A stretch of 64,000 nt of DNA from Chloroflexota bacterium (GTDB lineage: Bacteria > Chloroflexota > Limnocylindria > Limnocylindrales > CSP1-4), in the NCBI GenBank assembly GCA_025935925.1, contig JAICUI010000008.1:1-64000 (forward strand). Direction: 5' to 3'. The notes beneath the pieces are model-generated. The model was not told the origin of the DNA. It saw only the letters and a program-made list of their open reading frames with translations, and ran no database searches. A program made the position numbers and the translations under genes. This document shows, in pieces, positions 18,692 to 28,490 of the stretch. The first letter of the stretch is position 1. Each line of letters begins with the position of its first letter.

Positions 18692-20197
18692 CTAGGACGC
18701 CTCGCCGAGCTGCCGCCGTTGCTCGGTGTACGCGCGCAGGATGTCCTCGAAGCTCCCGACCGCCGGGCCGTTGTCGGCGGCGGTCCACGTGTCCGCCTCG
18801 CCGGACGCGATCACGACGTCACCGAGCGTCATCTTGTGCAGCCAGCCCTGCCGGCCGTCCGGGCACAGGACGCGCCAGTAGGTGCCGTGCTTCTCGAGAA
18901 GCACGACCTCGTCGCCCTCGTCGAGCGTGCCGATCTCGGAGCCGCGGACCTCGTCGGGCGAATCGAGGAGGCTCACGAGGCGGTACCGGATCCGGCGCCG
19001 CTCCATGCCGTCGACCGCGATTCCGGCCGCGCCCTCGAACGTCAGCCGGACGCCCGCCGCCACGACGCCCCGTGTCGGGTCGGCCTTGCGTGCCTCCATC
19101 AGGGACGGCCGCCGCCAGCGGGGCAGATGCGCGTCCGCCGCGACCGGTGCGGCGGCGTTGGCCGCCTGGACCGCGGAGACGGCGGCGCTCGCCTCGGGCG
19201 AGACCGGCCCGTTCGCCTGGGGTGCCGCGCCCGGCGGGACGTAGCCGAGACCGGCGGCGGCCGCGGCGGCAAGCTGCTCGTCGTCCTCCGGCTCGTCGTT
19301 GCGGCGGCGCTTGCCGAACAGCGCGAACGCCATCGCCATCGTCAGCCCGCCCGCCGTCACGACCGCGATCGGGAGGGCCTTGAGGAGGGCGCCGAACGGC
19401 GACTCGGCGCCGAGCGTCGAGGACGCTCCGCCGTCGTCGATCGGCCCCCGGCCGCCGCCGGTCCCGCCGTCGCCACCGCCGAGGCCCGGGATCAGGACCG
19501 CGACGCCCGGGTCCGGCGAGGGGCTCGGCGAAGGGCTGGGCGAGCCGTCCGGCGTGGGGCTCGGCTTCGGCTTCGGCTTCGAGCTCGACTTCGTGGGCGT
19601 TGCTGTCGGCTTGGGCGCCGGCTTGGGCGTCGAACGCGGCGCAGGCTTCGGCGTCGGCCTCGGCGTCGGCCTCGGCGTCGGCCGAGGCGTCGGCCGCGGG
19701 GTCGGCTGGGGGGTTGGCTTGGGTGTCGGCTTCGGCGTGGGCTTCGGGGTCGGCTTGGGCGTCGGCGTCGCGGCCGGTGTGATCGTGATCGGCGCACCGG
19801 AGACCGTGGCGTAGTGGAACTGCGTGTCGCGTGCGGTGAACACCGGGGTCCATGTCCCGGCCGGGACCTTGGTCGTGACCCTGAACGCGACGCCCTTCTT
19901 CCAGCTCTCGCTGTCGCCGGCGCGCTGCATGGCGAAGTTGCCGCCGCCCACGGCCAGCCGGACCGACTCCGGGGCCAGCGCCGCGGCGTCCTTGTACGTG
20001 ACGGTGAACGTGATCAAGGTCGCGCTCGTTCCGGCCGCCGGCGTGGCGGTGGGGTTCAGGAGCGCGAGGATCGGCGTCGGTGCCGCGGCCGCCGGCATCG
20101 CGGCAAGGAGGACGACGAGCAGCGCGACGAGCGCCGCGCCGATCAACGGCCGCGTCGCGCTGCGCGAGGACCCGTTCGCTGGGCGAGCGAGGGACAT
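18692..20197 (-). CDS. secreted/TM protein: signal peptide, Pro/Thr-rich spacer, TM helix, C-terminal SH3-like domain
   Basis: Signal [22 protein letters not shown]; (PTPKP)n; [27 protein letters not shown]3-like [37 protein letters not shown]. Confidence 0.8.
   Translation of the reverse strand: MSLARPANGSSRSATRPLIGAALVALLVVLLAAMPAAAAPTPILALLNPTATPAAGTSATLITFTVTYKDAAALAPESVRLAVGGGNFAMQRAGDSESWKKGVAFRVTTKVPAGTWTPVFTARDTQFHYATVSGAPITITPAATPTPKPTPKPTPKPTPKPTPQPTPRPTPRPTPRPTPRPTPKPAPRSTPKPAPKPTATPTKSSSKPKPKPSPTPDGSPSPSPSPSPDPGVAVLIPGLGGGDGGTGGGRGPIDDGGASSTLGAESPFGALLKALPIAVVTAGGLTMAMAFALFGKRRRNDEPEDDEQLAAAAAAGLGYVPPGAAPQANGPVSPEASAAVSAVQAANAAAPVAADAHLPRWRRPSLMEARKADPTRGVVAAGVRLTFEGAAGIAVDGMERRRIRYRLVSLLDSPDEVRGSEIGTLDEGDEVVLLEKHGTYWRVLCPDGRQGWLHKMTLGDVVIASGEADTWTAADNGPAVGSFEDILRAYTEQRRQLGEAS
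19600..19775. repeat. 12-bp-periodic coding repeat (PTPK/PTPR tetrapeptides)
   Basis: Plus strand shows repeated GGCGTCGGCCTC / GGGGTCGGCTTG units encoding PTPKPTPKP... on the minus strand. Confidence 0.8.
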
Positions 20198-20387
20198 GCC
20201 CGGAGCATCGGGATCGCGCGTGGGGGCGGCTATGGTACTGGGGTCCTCGCGCGGCAAGGACCGCGCGGTCGCCGGCCGTGCGCGATCGCCGCCTGCGGTG
20301 ACCCCATGCACCGCGGAGGGTGAGGTCCGGTGCGGTCGGGTGCGGACGGTCGGACCGTCGCCTGTCCCTACGTAGCCGGATCGGCCC

Positions 20388-21179
20388 ATGCGCGTCGCGC
20401 CCGCGAATCGCGAGGATCCCGGCATGCAGGTCATCGCCGTCAGGAACCCGTCGAGCGTCGGGCACCGCGTCGCGGTTGCCCGCAGCCTCTCCGTCGCGAT
20501 CCTGCTGCTCCTCGCCGGCGTCGCGCTCGCGTGGCTGAGCCTCGGCACGCCGCTCGTCAGCGGGTTCATGCCGTACGGCCGGCCCACGCCGCTCCAGGTC
20601 GCGAGCGGCATCGTCGTGTGGGGCTTCGCGATCGTCGTACCCGCGGCGTTCCTGATCATGGGCGTGGCGAGGCTCGCCTCGGTGATCGAGGCGCTCGCCG
20701 GCCAGCGGCCGCGGAAGGTCACGCCGCAGCTCGCGTCGGCCCTCGGCCCGGACCACATCGCCGCCACGGACCTGCTCCTGCCGGGCGGCCGCCGGATCCA
20801 CGAGCTCGTGCTCGGGCCGTTCGGCATCGTCGTCCTGGGCGCGGTCCCGCCGCCATCGTTCAGCCGCCACGTCGGGTCGCGCTGGGAGATCCGCGACGAG
20901 CGCGGCCAGTGGCTGCCGATCGAGGACCCGATCCAGCGGGCGAGCCGGGACGCCGAGCGGGTGCGCGGCTGGCTCGCGACCGACGACCGAGACTTCCTGG
21001 TCCGCGTCTACGCCTTGATCGTCACCGAGGACGAGCGCGTGGAGCGGTCGCCGTCATGCGCCGTCGTCGCCCCGGACGAGCTGTCGGCGTGGCTCGCGGC
21101 GCTGCCGCCGCAGCGCGGTCTCACGCCGGCCCGCCGCGAGCGGCTCGTCGAGCTCATCCGCTCGATCGCGACGCGCTGA
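20388..21179 (+). CDS. membrane-anchored protein with NERD-like domain
   Basis: Two N-terminal TM segments, then [59 protein letters not shown]. Confidence 0.6.
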   Translation: MRVAPANREDPGMQVIAVRNPSSVGHRVAVARSLSVAILLLLAGVALAWLSLGTPLVSGFMPYGRPTPLQVASGIVVWGFAIVVPAAFLIMGVARLASVIEALAGQRPRKVTPQLASALGPDHIAATDLLLPGGRRIHELVLGPFGIVVLGAVPPPSFSRHVGSRWEIRDERGQWLPIEDPIQRASRDAERVRGWLATDDRDFLVRVYALIVTEDERVERSPSCAVVAPDELSAWLAALPPQRGLTPARRERLVELIRSIATR

Positions 21180-21214
21180 CGAGCCGGGTTCCGCCCGCAC
21201 GCCGGCCGGAGCGC

Positions 21215-21499
21215 CTAGCCCGGCTCGGCGTCCGGCCGGTCGCGGCGCGCGTCGTCGGCGGCCATGCCGTCGGACGGCGACGGATCGCGGCTCGCGGGGT
21301 CCGCGACCTGCGAGTCCAGCGCGTCGATCGTCTGCCGCCGCACGGGTCGTGGGTCGGGGTCGTCGATCGGCGGGTGCTCGCCGTGGGGCTCGAAGCCCAC
21401 CGTCCCGCCGTCGCGCACGAGCCGCTGGCGCGTCACGTCGCCGTGGCCCTCGGGATCACGACCGCCGGCGTCCGGCCGGTCGGCGCCACGATCCGTCAT
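21215..21499 (-). CDS. small hydrophilic hypothetical protein
   Basis: 94-aa ORF, stop adjacent to the convergent 21179 end; overlaps the next gene by 4 nt. Confidence 0.45.
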   Translation of the reverse strand: MTDRGADRPDAGGRDPEGHGDVTRQRLVRDGGTVGFEPHGEHPPIDDPDPRPVRRQTIDALDSQVADPASRDPSPSDGMAADDARRDRPDAEPG

Positions 21500-21873
21500 C
21501 TCGCCAGCTCGTCGGTCTCGTCGTCGGGCAGATCCTGCGCGCTGCGCAGCCAGTCGGTCTGGGGCCCGGGCCCTGCCTGCTGCTGGACGTCCTCCCCGTC
21601 GGGGGTCCCGCCCGACGACCCGGTCGCGCTGCCGCTGCCGTAGCCGCCACCCGCGCTGCCGAGCTGACCGCCCTGCGGGCCCGACTGGCCCGGATCGAGC
21701 GCCACGACGTTGGCCGGGTCCGAGTCGCCGGCCGGCGATGGGCCGCTCGCCTGGTCCTCGGCCCCGCGGCCCGCCACGCCCTGGCGGAGGCTGGGGATGT
21801 CGGTGTCGTCGCTGCGTGTGGGGTCGCCGAGGCCCGGGCTCCCGCTGATGCGCTCGTCGTCGTGGCTCGTCAT
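21496..21873 (-). CDS. small hydrophilic, low-complexity hypothetical protein
   Basis: MTSHDDERISGSPGLGDPTRSDDTDIPSLRQ...; upstream AGGAG. Confidence 0.5.
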   Translation of the reverse strand: MTSHDDERISGSPGLGDPTRSDDTDIPSLRQGVAGRGAEDQASGPSPAGDSDPANVVALDPGQSGPQGGQLGSAGGGYGSGSATGSSGGTPDGEDVQQQAGPGPQTDWLRSAQDLPDDETDELAR

Positions 21874-22016
21874 GGTGGCGCTCCTCCGTACCGGCCCGGC
21901 TGCGCCGAGATCCAGGCCAGCATCGACGGGCTCGAGGCGCGCGGACGTCATGCCGCCGCGCGACGGTGTGAGAGCCTCGTTGCAGGGCGCGCCGCGGTAC
22001 GCGGATGGCGGAGGGG

Positions 22017-22093
22017 TGGTAGGGGAGCCAGGACTCGAACCTGGAACCGGCGGGATATAAGCCCGCAGCTCTGACCGATTGAGCTACTCCCCC
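22017..22093 (-). tRNA. tRNA-Ile, anticodon UAU (TAT), CCA encoded
   Basis: Minus strand GGGGGAG TA GCTC AATCGGTCA GAGC T GCGGG CTTATAT CCCGC CGGTT CCAGG TTCGAGT CCTGG CTCCCCT A CCA; all stems pair; anticodon at 22057-22059. Confidence 0.93.
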
Positions 22094-22117
22094 ACGGGGG
22101 TGGTGCCGGTCGCCAGC

Positions 22118-22402
22118 CTACCGCGCGTGGTGCGAGGAGCCCGGCAGCCGGAGCCGGAGCCTGCGACCGCGGAGCATGCCGCTCTTCCCGTGCACGGCCT
22201 CGCCGGACGCGACCGACGCATACGGGTGCGCCTGCAGGTGCGTGGCAAGGTCGTCCTCCTCGCGCGTGCGGTCGGCCTCGAGCGGAAGGTCGTCGGGATC
22301 GAAGGGGCGCTCGACCGGCGCCACCGGCACGACGGGCGGGCGCGCGTACGCCGGAGCACCGTAGAGCTTGGGCATGGCGACGTGCGCGCGTTCGTCGTTC
22401 AC
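22118..22402 (-). CDS. hypothetical protein
   Basis: ORF VNDERAHVAMPKLYGAPAYARPPVVPVAP...; start ambiguous. Confidence 0.45.
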   Translation of the reverse strand: MNDERAHVAMPKLYGAPAYARPPVVPVAPVERPFDPDDLPLEADRTREEDDLATHLQAHPYASVASGEAVHGKSGMLRGRRLRLRLPGSSHHAR

Positions 22403-22475
22403 TCGGCTCCCTCGATGCGGCCCGCCTCGGCCGACGACGCGCATGATAACGGCGGCGCGCCGGGACGTCGCTATG

Positions 22476-22907
22476 TCAAACGAGCCATGGACGGACGAGC
22501 TCGTGCAGCACGACGAGCACGAGGTACGCGATCGGGACCGCGGCGAACAGGCCCAGCGCCAGGCTCCACGGATTGCGGTGCCGCGGCGCACCGGACGTCC
22601 CACTGGGCAATGGGACCACCAGCCACGTGATCAGCGCGCCGGCGACCAGCACGATCGCGACGTAGCCGGCGAGGAACGCCAGCCGCAGGTCGCCGCCCGG
22701 GAGGTCGGCGCCTCGCTCGAGCGCGACGTCGTACGCGAGGTACAGGACGCCGAGGACGAGGGCGACCGAGAGGCTGCTCGCGACGGCACGGACGACGGGT
22801 CGCGGCGCGCGGCGGAACTGGCGCCAGCGGACCTCGACGAAGCCGCGCCGCCGGACCTCAGGCCGGGCCACCGGCGCACCGGCGCCGTCAGGAGATCGGC
22901 TGGCCAT
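22476..22907 (-). CDS. membrane protein of unknown function
   Basis: ORF MASRSPDGAGAPVARPEVRRRGFVEVRWRQF...; about 3 hydrophobic segments; overlaps the upstream gene end. Confidence 0.6.
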   Translation of the reverse strand: MASRSPDGAGAPVARPEVRRRGFVEVRWRQFRRAPRPVVRAVASSLSVALVLGVLYLAYDVALERGADLPGGDLRLAFLAGYVAIVLVAGALITWLVVPLPSGTSGAPRHRNPWSLALGLFAAVPIAYLVLVVLHELVRPWLV

Positions 22908-24123
22908 CGCTCCCCAGGATCGCGAGCGTCCGTCGCGGCGGGATCGTGTCGGGCGTGTGCGCCGCGAGCAGCTCCACGGTGCGCGCGAGCGTCTCGAGCT
23001 CGGATTCCGTGTTCCAGAAGCCGACCGAGATCCGGACCGCGTCGACGGGCGGGATGTTGCGCAGGATCGCAAACGCCCGCGACGACAGCTCGCCGGCGGC
23101 CCGTCCCGAGCCCCAGCCGCCGATCCGGAACGTGACGAGCGTCCCGGCGTGGCCGGCTGGGGTGAGCATCGACACGCCGGGGATCGCGGCCAGGCGGTCG
23201 TATGCCAGGGCCGCGAGCCGGCCGGCCCGCTCGGTCGCCCATGGCAGCCCGACGAACATCGACAGCCAGCCGCAGCTCCGGGCGAGCCCGATCACCGACG
23301 GCCGGTGGTATCCCGTGGCCTCGAAGCGCCGGGCGCCCGCGTGGAGCGTCCCGCCCTCCGAGGTGAACGACGAGTAGACGAGGTACCCGGCGGTCGAGGG
23401 CACGGTCGCGTCGGCGAACGAGCGGCGGACCCACAGCGCGCCCATGCCCTCGGGGCCCAGGAGCCACTTCTGGCCGGGCATGGCGTACGCGTCGACGTCG
23501 AGGTCCTCGAGCATGACGGGGATCGCGCCGGCCGCCTGGGCCCCGTCGACGATCGCCTTCGCCCCGGCGTCACGGGCGAGGCGCCCGATGCGGCCGACCG
23601 GCAGGACGGCGCCGGTCGTCCACAGCACGTGGCTTACGACGACGGCGCGCGCGGGCCGCTCGAGCGCCGACCGGAATGCGGCGATCGTCCGCTCGTCGTC
23701 GCCGCCGTTCCCCACGTCGACCTGCTCGACGATGACGCCGAGCCGGTCGCGCAGCGCCTGCAGCGGGCCGAGGACGCCGGGATGCTCGTGGTTCGTCGTC
23801 AGCACGCGATCGCCGGGCGCCCACGCGAGCGACGAGGTCACGAGGTTGAGCCCGTCGGTCGCGGAGTGGGTCAGGGCGATGTCGTCGGGGTCCGCGACCA
23901 TCACCGCCGCGACCGCGGCGCGGGCCTCCGCCATCCGGTCCATGAACGCGAGGAACTGCTCGACCTTCGCCCGCCCGACCGCCAGCTCGTTGGCCGCCTG
24001 GTCGTCCATCGCCTTCTGCGTCTCGGCCGGCATGGGCCCCACCGAGCCCGCATTGAGGTAGATGCCGGCGGCGGTGGCCGGCAGGAGGCGCCGGATCGCC
24101 TCGACCTTCTCGGGATCCGGCAT
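22888..24123 (-). CDS. class V aminotransferase (cysteine desulfurase-like fold)
   Basis: IYLNAGSVGPMP, LTHSATDGLNLV, VDGAQAAGAIPVMLEDLDVDAYAMPGQKWLLGPEGMGALWV (PLP Lys). Confidence 0.9.
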   Translation of the reverse strand: MPDPEKVEAIRRLLPATAAGIYLNAGSVGPMPAETQKAMDDQAANELAVGRAKVEQFLAFMDRMAEARAAVAAVMVADPDDIALTHSATDGLNLVTSSLAWAPGDRVLTTNHEHPGVLGPLQALRDRLGVIVEQVDVGNGGDDERTIAAFRSALERPARAVVVSHVLWTTGAVLPVGRIGRLARDAGAKAIVDGAQAAGAIPVMLEDLDVDAYAMPGQKWLLGPEGMGALWVRRSFADATVPSTAGYLVYSSFTSEGGTLHAGARRFEATGYHRPSVIGLARSCGWLSMFVGLPWATERAGRLAALAYDRLAAIPGVSMLTPAGHAGTLVTFRIGGWGSGRAAGELSSRAFAILRNIPPVDAVRISVGFWNTESELETLARTVELLAAHTPDTIPPRRTLAILGSDGQPIS

Positions 24124-24202
24124 GAACGGGCTCACCACGCCCGTATGATATCGGCGGGGGTAGCCCAACCCGGACCGTCGCCCCCGGGTTCCGGAGGCCC
24201 GC

Positions 24203-25045
24203 GTGGCGGAGTTCGCCCGACCCGAGCTGATCGCCACGCCGGAGTGGCTCGCAGACCACCTCGATCGCCCCGACCTGCGGGTGGTCGACGTGCGCTGGCG
24301 GCCCGACGGCACCGCCCCGACGCTGTACGCGTCCGGCCACGTCCCGGGCGCGGTGCGCCTCGACTGGCAGGCGTCGGTCGTGGAGCCCGCGGAAGGCAAC
24401 GACGTGCTCGTCCTCGCGTCGCCGCGCCGGATGTCCGAGGCAATGGACGCGGCGGGGATCGGCGACGGGACGTCCGTGGTGCTGTACGACGACACGCTCT
24501 CGTACCACGCGTCGCGTGCCTGGTGGAGCCTCCATGCGTACGGCCACCCGTCGGCGCGGATCCTCGACGGTGGCTACGCGGCGTGGCTCGCGAGCGGCCA
24601 CCCGATCGGCGTCGGCGAGGAGCGTCGGCGCCTCGATCGGTTCACGCCGCGGCTCGAGAACCGGCGGCGGGTCACGACGGGCGACGTGCGGGCGCTGATG
24701 GGCGCCCCGGACGTCGTGCTGATCGATGCGCGGGGACCCGCCGAGTTCCACGGCTGGGAGGGCAACGCGCGGCGGCTGGGCCACATCCCGGGTGCCGTGA
24801 ACGTGCCGGTCGCCGCGATGCACGTGCCGGGCACGCAGCGCCTGCGGGATCCGGCGGAGCTTCGCGCCCTGCTGCTGAAGGCCAACATCACGCGCGCCCG
24901 GCGGTACGTCTGCTACGACCAGTCGGGTCTCGCGGCGTCGAAGCTCGCGTGGGTGCTCACGCTCCTCGGCCACGAGGACGTCGCGGTGTACGAGGGCGGC
25001 TGGGCCGAGTGGGGCGCCCGGATGGACCTGCCGGTCAACCAGTAG
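24203..25045 (+). CDS. sulfurtransferase with two rhodanese domains
   Basis: LRVVDVRWRPDGTAPTLYASGHVPGAVRLDW...VLIDARGPAEFHGWEG...RYVCYDQSGLAASKLAWVLTLLGHEDVAVYEGGWAEW. Confidence 0.9.
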   Translation: MAEFARPELIATPEWLADHLDRPDLRVVDVRWRPDGTAPTLYASGHVPGAVRLDWQASVVEPAEGNDVLVLASPRRMSEAMDAAGIGDGTSVVLYDDTLSYHASRAWWSLHAYGHPSARILDGGYAAWLASGHPIGVGEERRRLDRFTPRLENRRRVTTGDVRALMGAPDVVLIDARGPAEFHGWEGNARRLGHIPGAVNVPVAAMHVPGTQRLRDPAELRALLLKANITRARRYVCYDQSGLAASKLAWVLTLLGHEDVAVYEGGWAEWGARMDLPVNQ

Positions 25046-25078
25046 GCGACGCCCTCCCGGCGTTCCGGCGTGTGCCGC

Positions 25079-25684
25079 TCAGCCGCTCGGCGGGACCGGG
25101 TCCCAGTCGTCGCCCGCCGTCGCACCGCCCGCGCCCGCGCCGGGCGCGGACCCGCCGAGCCCCGCCCACGGGTCGACCTCCTGGTGCTGGGCCAGGATCT
25201 GCGTCCGGCGGTGGTTGACGGCGACCATGATCGCGGACCGGCGGCCCTCGCCGAGGTGGTCGGACCAGAACGTCGCCTCGGTCACCGGGATGAAGCGGCC
25301 CTCCAGCTCGGACAGCGCCTCGCGCAGCGTCGACTCCCCCGCCAGCAGGTGGATCTTGCCGATGATCCGGAACGGCGGGACCGACACGATCGCGTCGGCG
25401 GCCGTCTTCGGCGTGCGGAGCTCGGGCGACGGCTCGACGGGCGTGTCGGCGACCGCGAACAGGACGGAGTCCAGGTTGATCTGCGCGATGTCGGCACGGA
25501 TGGGAGCGCCGCGATCCCCGTACTCCTCGACCATGACGTCCTCGAGGATCAGGAACGGCTGCTCGGCGAGGTTGAGGATGTCGGTCACGCGGTGCTGCCG
25601 GGTGCGGACCTTCCCGTGGGTGATGAGGGCATCGGTGTAGAGCGTCAGCTCCACGCGGCCCAGCTCCGTGAACGCGGGGTACAT
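25079..25684 (-). CDS. conserved hypothetical protein (201 aa)
   Basis: MYPAFTELGRVELTLYTDALITHGKVRTRQHRVTDILNLAEQPFLILEDV...; intact, no known domain recognised. Confidence 0.65.
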   Translation of the reverse strand: MYPAFTELGRVELTLYTDALITHGKVRTRQHRVTDILNLAEQPFLILEDVMVEEYGDRGAPIRADIAQINLDSVLFAVADTPVEPSPELRTPKTAADAIVSVPPFRIIGKIHLLAGESTLREALSELEGRFIPVTEATFWSDHLGEGRRSAIMVAVNHRRTQILAQHQEVDPWAGLGGSAPGAGAGGATAGDDWDPVPPSG

Positions 25685-25785
25685 GCGCTGCCCTCCCGAT
25701 GGCGCACACGCGAGCGCGCCGGCGACTCAGCGCAGGATACGAGGCCGGCCGGCGGCTGGCACGCCGGACGATGGTCCGGGGTCGC

Positions 25786-27489
25786 TCATCGCCGCGAGCG
25801 CGCGCCGGCGGTGACGAGGTGCTCGGCGCCGTGCTGCAGTCCCTCGTACAGGCGTTCCACGGTCGCCAGCGTGTCGATCTCCGCGACGGGCTTGTCCGGG
25901 CGCAGGTTCGCGATCCGGGGGAAGCGCAGCGCGAACCCCGACTTGTGGCGCGCGGATCGCATGATCACGTCGAACGCGACCTCCACCACGATGGCGGGCT
26001 CGACGACGCGGTACCGGCCGTGGACGCGGATCGTGTGCGCCTCGAACCACTTCGTCATGTCGGCGATCTCGGCGTCCGTGAGACCGCTGTACGCCTTGCC
26101 GATCGTGACGAGGTCCCCGCTCGCCTCGTCGCGCACCGCGAACGTGTAGTCGCTCAGGACCCCGTGCCGCTTCCCGTGGCCGACCTCCACGCCGACGACC
26201 ACGCAGTCGAGCGTCGCGAGCGCCTTCTTCATCTTCAGCCAGCCGAGCCCCCGGCGGCCCGGCGAGTACCCGCTCTGCGGGTCCTTGACCATCAGCCCCT
26301 CGTTCCGCCGCGCTCGGGCGTCCGCGAAGGCCGCCTCGAGGCCCTCGACGCTGTCGACCGACACGAGGTGGCTGAGGGCAAACCGGCCGCCCTCCTCCGC
26401 GAGCGGCAGCTGCAGCGCCTCGAGGGCCCGGCGGCGCTCGGTCAGCGGGTGCTCGAGCAACGGCGCGACGACCGCGTCGGCGTCGCGGTCCATGCCCAGC
26501 ACGTCCCACGCGACGTAGACGACGGGGATCCGGGCGCGGATCTCCGGCGACGGGTTCTTCCGGCCCAGCCGCGCCTGGAGCTGCAGGAACGGGAGCACGA
26601 CGCCGTCCTTCCAGGCCAGGAGCTCGCCGTCGAGGATCCCGGCCCACGGCAGGTCGCGCGCGCCGTCGACGACCTCCGGGAACTGGCCGCTGATGTCGTG
26701 CAGGTCGCGCGAGTAGAGGCGGACCTCGGAGCCGGTGCGGTGGAGCTGCGCGCGGATCCCGTCGTACTTGTCCTCGACCCAGACGGTCGGGCCCAGGCGG
26801 GCCATGATCTCGGCGGCGTCCTCGGCGGGCGACGCGAGCATGAACTTGAGCGGGTTGAACAGCGTCATCTCGGCGGTCGCGAGCCGGTCCTCGCGGGCGA
26901 GCGTGGCGGTCCGCCCGATGTCCCCCGTGAGCATGCCCGCGCGCTTGACGTCCTCGAGCGGACGGTCGAAGGCCTTCGCGATCGCCGCCTCGAGCAGGCC
27001 GCCGCGCAGGCCGATGCGCAGCTCGCCGCTCAGCACCTTGACGATGCCGCCCGCCGTCTCAGGCGAGGCGCGTGCGAAGAGGTCCTCGAGAATCGCCGCC
27101 TTGGCGGCGGCGCCCTGCGCCGCGTGCACGCGCTCGAACGCGTCGCGGACCTCGGCGACCGTCGGCTCGCCGGCGGGGTCGGGCGCATGGCCGGCCTCGC
27201 GCAGGACGTCGGTGACGGCCGTGGCGACGTCCGATGACCGATCGTAGGCGCGACCGAGCGCGTCCGGGGCGGCGCCCGCGACGCGCAGGACCACGCCGGT
27301 GAGCCCCGCCCAGCCGATCCCGACGGTGCGCTGATCGGCCTCGGGAAACGGGCGCCCCGTGAGGAACACCGCGGCGACCGGGAGGTCAGCGGGGTCGAGG
27401 GAGGCGAGGTATTCGGCGAGGATCGACGTCTTCTCCGACGTCTTCGTGGTCGCGCCGACCCGCTCGGCGACCTCGCTCCAGCGGCGCAT
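25786..27489 (-). CDS. ATP-dependent DNA ligase (archaeal/LigB-type)
   Basis: VEDKYDGIRAQLHR (motif I), DGELLAWKDG, EGLMVKDPQSGYSPGRRGLGWLKMKK; C-terminal RFPRIANLRPDKPVAEIDTL. Confidence 0.93.
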   Translation of the reverse strand: MRRWSEVAERVGATTKTSEKTSILAEYLASLDPADLPVAAVFLTGRPFPEADQRTVGIGWAGLTGVVLRVAGAAPDALGRAYDRSSDVATAVTDVLREAGHAPDPAGEPTVAEVRDAFERVHAAQGAAAKAAILEDLFARASPETAGGIVKVLSGELRIGLRGGLLEAAIAKAFDRPLEDVKRAGMLTGDIGRTATLAREDRLATAEMTLFNPLKFMLASPAEDAAEIMARLGPTVWVEDKYDGIRAQLHRTGSEVRLYSRDLHDISGQFPEVVDGARDLPWAGILDGELLAWKDGVVLPFLQLQARLGRKNPSPEIRARIPVVYVAWDVLGMDRDADAVVAPLLEHPLTERRRALEALQLPLAEEGGRFALSHLVSVDSVEGLEAAFADARARRNEGLMVKDPQSGYSPGRRGLGWLKMKKALATLDCVVVGVEVGHGKRHGVLSDYTFAVRDEASGDLVTIGKAYSGLTDAEIADMTKWFEAHTIRVHGRYRVVEPAIVVEVAFDVIMRSARHKSGFALRFPRIANLRPDKPVAEIDTLATVERLYEGLQHGAEHLVTAGARSRR

Positions 27490-27515
27490 GGTCGCGATGG
27501 TATAGGGTGGCCGCG

Positions 27516-28154
27516 ATGCTCCACCGGCGCTGGTTTCCGGACCACATCGACGGTACCAAGGTCGTCCTGCGGCGCCACACGCGCGACAACCTGTCGGACT
27601 TCATGCGCTGGTACCAGGATCCCGACGTCGCGCGGCTCACCCGCTATCAGGACGGTCCGATGCGGCCGGACGAGATCGAGCGGTTCTTCACGATGCGGGC
27701 AATGGGCCAGGACTCCCTCGCGATGGGCATCCACATCCGGCCGTCGGGCCAGATCATCGGCTCGTGCGCGTTCTCGCAGCTGGACGCGGACAACGGATCG
27801 GTGCTGTTCCACATCACGATCGGCGAGCACGACGCGTGGGGCCGCGGCTACGGCTCGGAGGCCACGGCGCTGATGGTCGACCATGCGTTCACGTCGCTCG
27901 GGCTGCACCGCGTCGCGCTCTCGGTGTTCGCGTTCAACGAGCGCGCCATCCACGCGTACGAGCGCGTCGGCTTCACGGTCGAGGGCCGCGCGCGGGAGGC
28001 GATCTGGCGCGACGGTCGGTGGTGGGACGAGCTGCACATGAGCGTGCTGGAGCCCGAGTGGCGGTCCGCGCGCTGGCACGCGCGCGCGATCGCCGACGGA
28101 CGCGCGGGGCAGTCGCCCGCGAAGCCACAACCCGCGCCCGCCTCACGGGAGTGA
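27516..28154 (+). CDS. GNAT N-acetyltransferase (RimJ/RimL type)
   Basis: GTKVVLRRHTRDNLSDFMRWYQDPDVARL...GEHDAWGRGYGSEATALMVDHAFTSLGLHRVALSVFAFNERAIHAYERVGF. Confidence 0.9.
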   Translation: MLHRRWFPDHIDGTKVVLRRHTRDNLSDFMRWYQDPDVARLTRYQDGPMRPDEIERFFTMRAMGQDSLAMGIHIRPSGQIIGSCAFSQLDADNGSVLFHITIGEHDAWGRGYGSEATALMVDHAFTSLGLHRVALSVFAFNERAIHAYERVGFTVEGRAREAIWRDGRWWDELHMSVLEPEWRSARWHARAIADGRAGQSPAKPQPAPASRE

Positions 28155-28156
28155 CG

Positions 28157-28435
28157 ATGCCGTCGTCCGGTCCTGCCGCGGATGCGGCGCGCGCCGCGTT
28201 CCGTGAGCAGATGGAGGCCAAGGGCCACGCGGTCGAGAATGCGCGACTGGCGGTTTCGGGGCTCGAGGCGGCACTTGCCTCCGGAGCCCTGCGCCGGACG
28301 CCGTTGCTGGACCAGCAGCTCGGCGACCTCATGGTCGCCCTGGAGCAGGACGAGGGCCAGCGGCTGGGCGGCAAGAGCGCCGAGGCGGCGCGGTTCATCC
28401 TCCGGGCGATCAGCCGCGAGCTGGACAACGCCTGA
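28157..28435 (+). CDS. small hypothetical protein
   Basis: 92-aa ORF immediately following the GNAT stop; MPSSGPAADAARAAFREQMEAKGHAVENARL. Confidence 0.55.
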   Translation: MPSSGPAADAARAAFREQMEAKGHAVENARLAVSGLEAALASGALRRTPLLDQQLGDLMVALEQDEGQRLGGKSAEAARFILRAISRELDNA

Positions 28436-28490
28436 CCGGTTCGCGGCCGGGGCTTGACTCTCGGGTAGGTCGAGGGTTCAGGATCGCGGC

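Noticed and set aside
22957-25218. 753-aa plus-strand ORF
   Set aside because: Covers the antisense of the aminotransferase and a different frame of the rhodanese gene; not a real protein
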